Shown: positions 11,711 to 11,790 of the stretch, in pieces
Numbering within the stretch: the first letter of the stretch is position 1
Layout: each line of letters opens with the position of its first letter
Source: Nanobdellota archaeon
GTDB lineage: Archaea; Aenigmatarchaeota; Aenigmatarchaeia; QMZP01
Assembly: GCA_018818465.1 (NCBI GenBank)
Contig: JAHIRU010000061.1
Coordinates: 1 to 11,790, forward strand
Direction: 5' to 3'
Length of the DNA: 11,790 nt
Program-made: the position numbers and the translations under genes
Notes under the pieces: generated by a model
The model's input: only the letters and a program-made list of their open reading frames with translations
Database searches by the model: none
Told to the model about the DNA's origin: nothing

Positions 11711-11790
11711 TCAATCCATCCTCCAAGAATAGAAATGAATATTATATGTACTATGGGTTTAAATTCTTTTTTGAAAACTAAACCAGCGCA

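Noticed and set aside
1..11790. CRISPR array or insertion sequence
   Set aside because: No regularly spaced repeats and no transposase-like protein were seen; direct repeats are limited to the att pair and short promoter motifs.

Overview
The window is archaeal. Evidence: a gene for the gamma subunit of translation initiation factor 2 (aIF2-gamma), TATA-box promoters about 22-35 bases before start codons (several apparently leaderless), a tRNA gene cut by introns with bulge-helix-bulge (BHB) splice sites, and a membrane-anchored winged-helix protein of an archaeal type. Lineage cannot be fixed from sequence alone. A small, AT-rich, DPANN-like or uncultivated euryarchaeal genome is a guess.

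Layout. Bases 1-592 are chromosome: the N-terminal part of an acidic CxxC protein (minus strand) and its upstream region. Bases 593-7012 are an integrated mobile element of about 6.4 kb, bounded by two exact 17-bp copies of the 3' end of a tRNA-Lys gene. From its tRNA end inward it carries a tyrosine recombinase with a zinc-ribbon tail (minus), a winged-helix regulator and a Rossmann-like protein (plus), a GC-richer patch with a four-helix-bundle gene (plus), and a two-gene operon of an HKD (PLD) nuclease and an SF1 Upf1/Dna2-type helicase (minus). The last pair resembles the Mokosh anti-phage system. Bases 6998-7204 hold tRNA-Lys(UUU). From 7205 to the end is ordinary chromosome: a secreted protein, a membrane-anchored winged-helix protein overlapping a second secreted protein, aIF2-gamma, a ZIP metal transporter and a 26-residue acidic peptide.

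Two results stand out. First, the tRNA-Lys gene reads as a perfect tRNA only if three introns (63, 31 and 38 nt) are removed. Each has a BHB-like junction, and one exon is only 6 nt (TTCGAA). Second, the recombination site lies inside the 5' part of the integrase gene. The far end of the element carries a TATA box, an ATG and 20 open codons that run in frame through the 17-bp core, so excision would restore a 406-residue integrase with its own promoter. In the integrated state the only in-frame ATG is borrowed from intron 3 of the host tRNA gene. This is an SSV-like split-integrase layout with a very short N-terminal piece.

How the genes may work together: the recombinase moves the element; the small winged-helix protein is a candidate regulator; the nuclease/helicase pair, and possibly the Rossmann-like protein, look like defence cargo. 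No replication protein is recognised.
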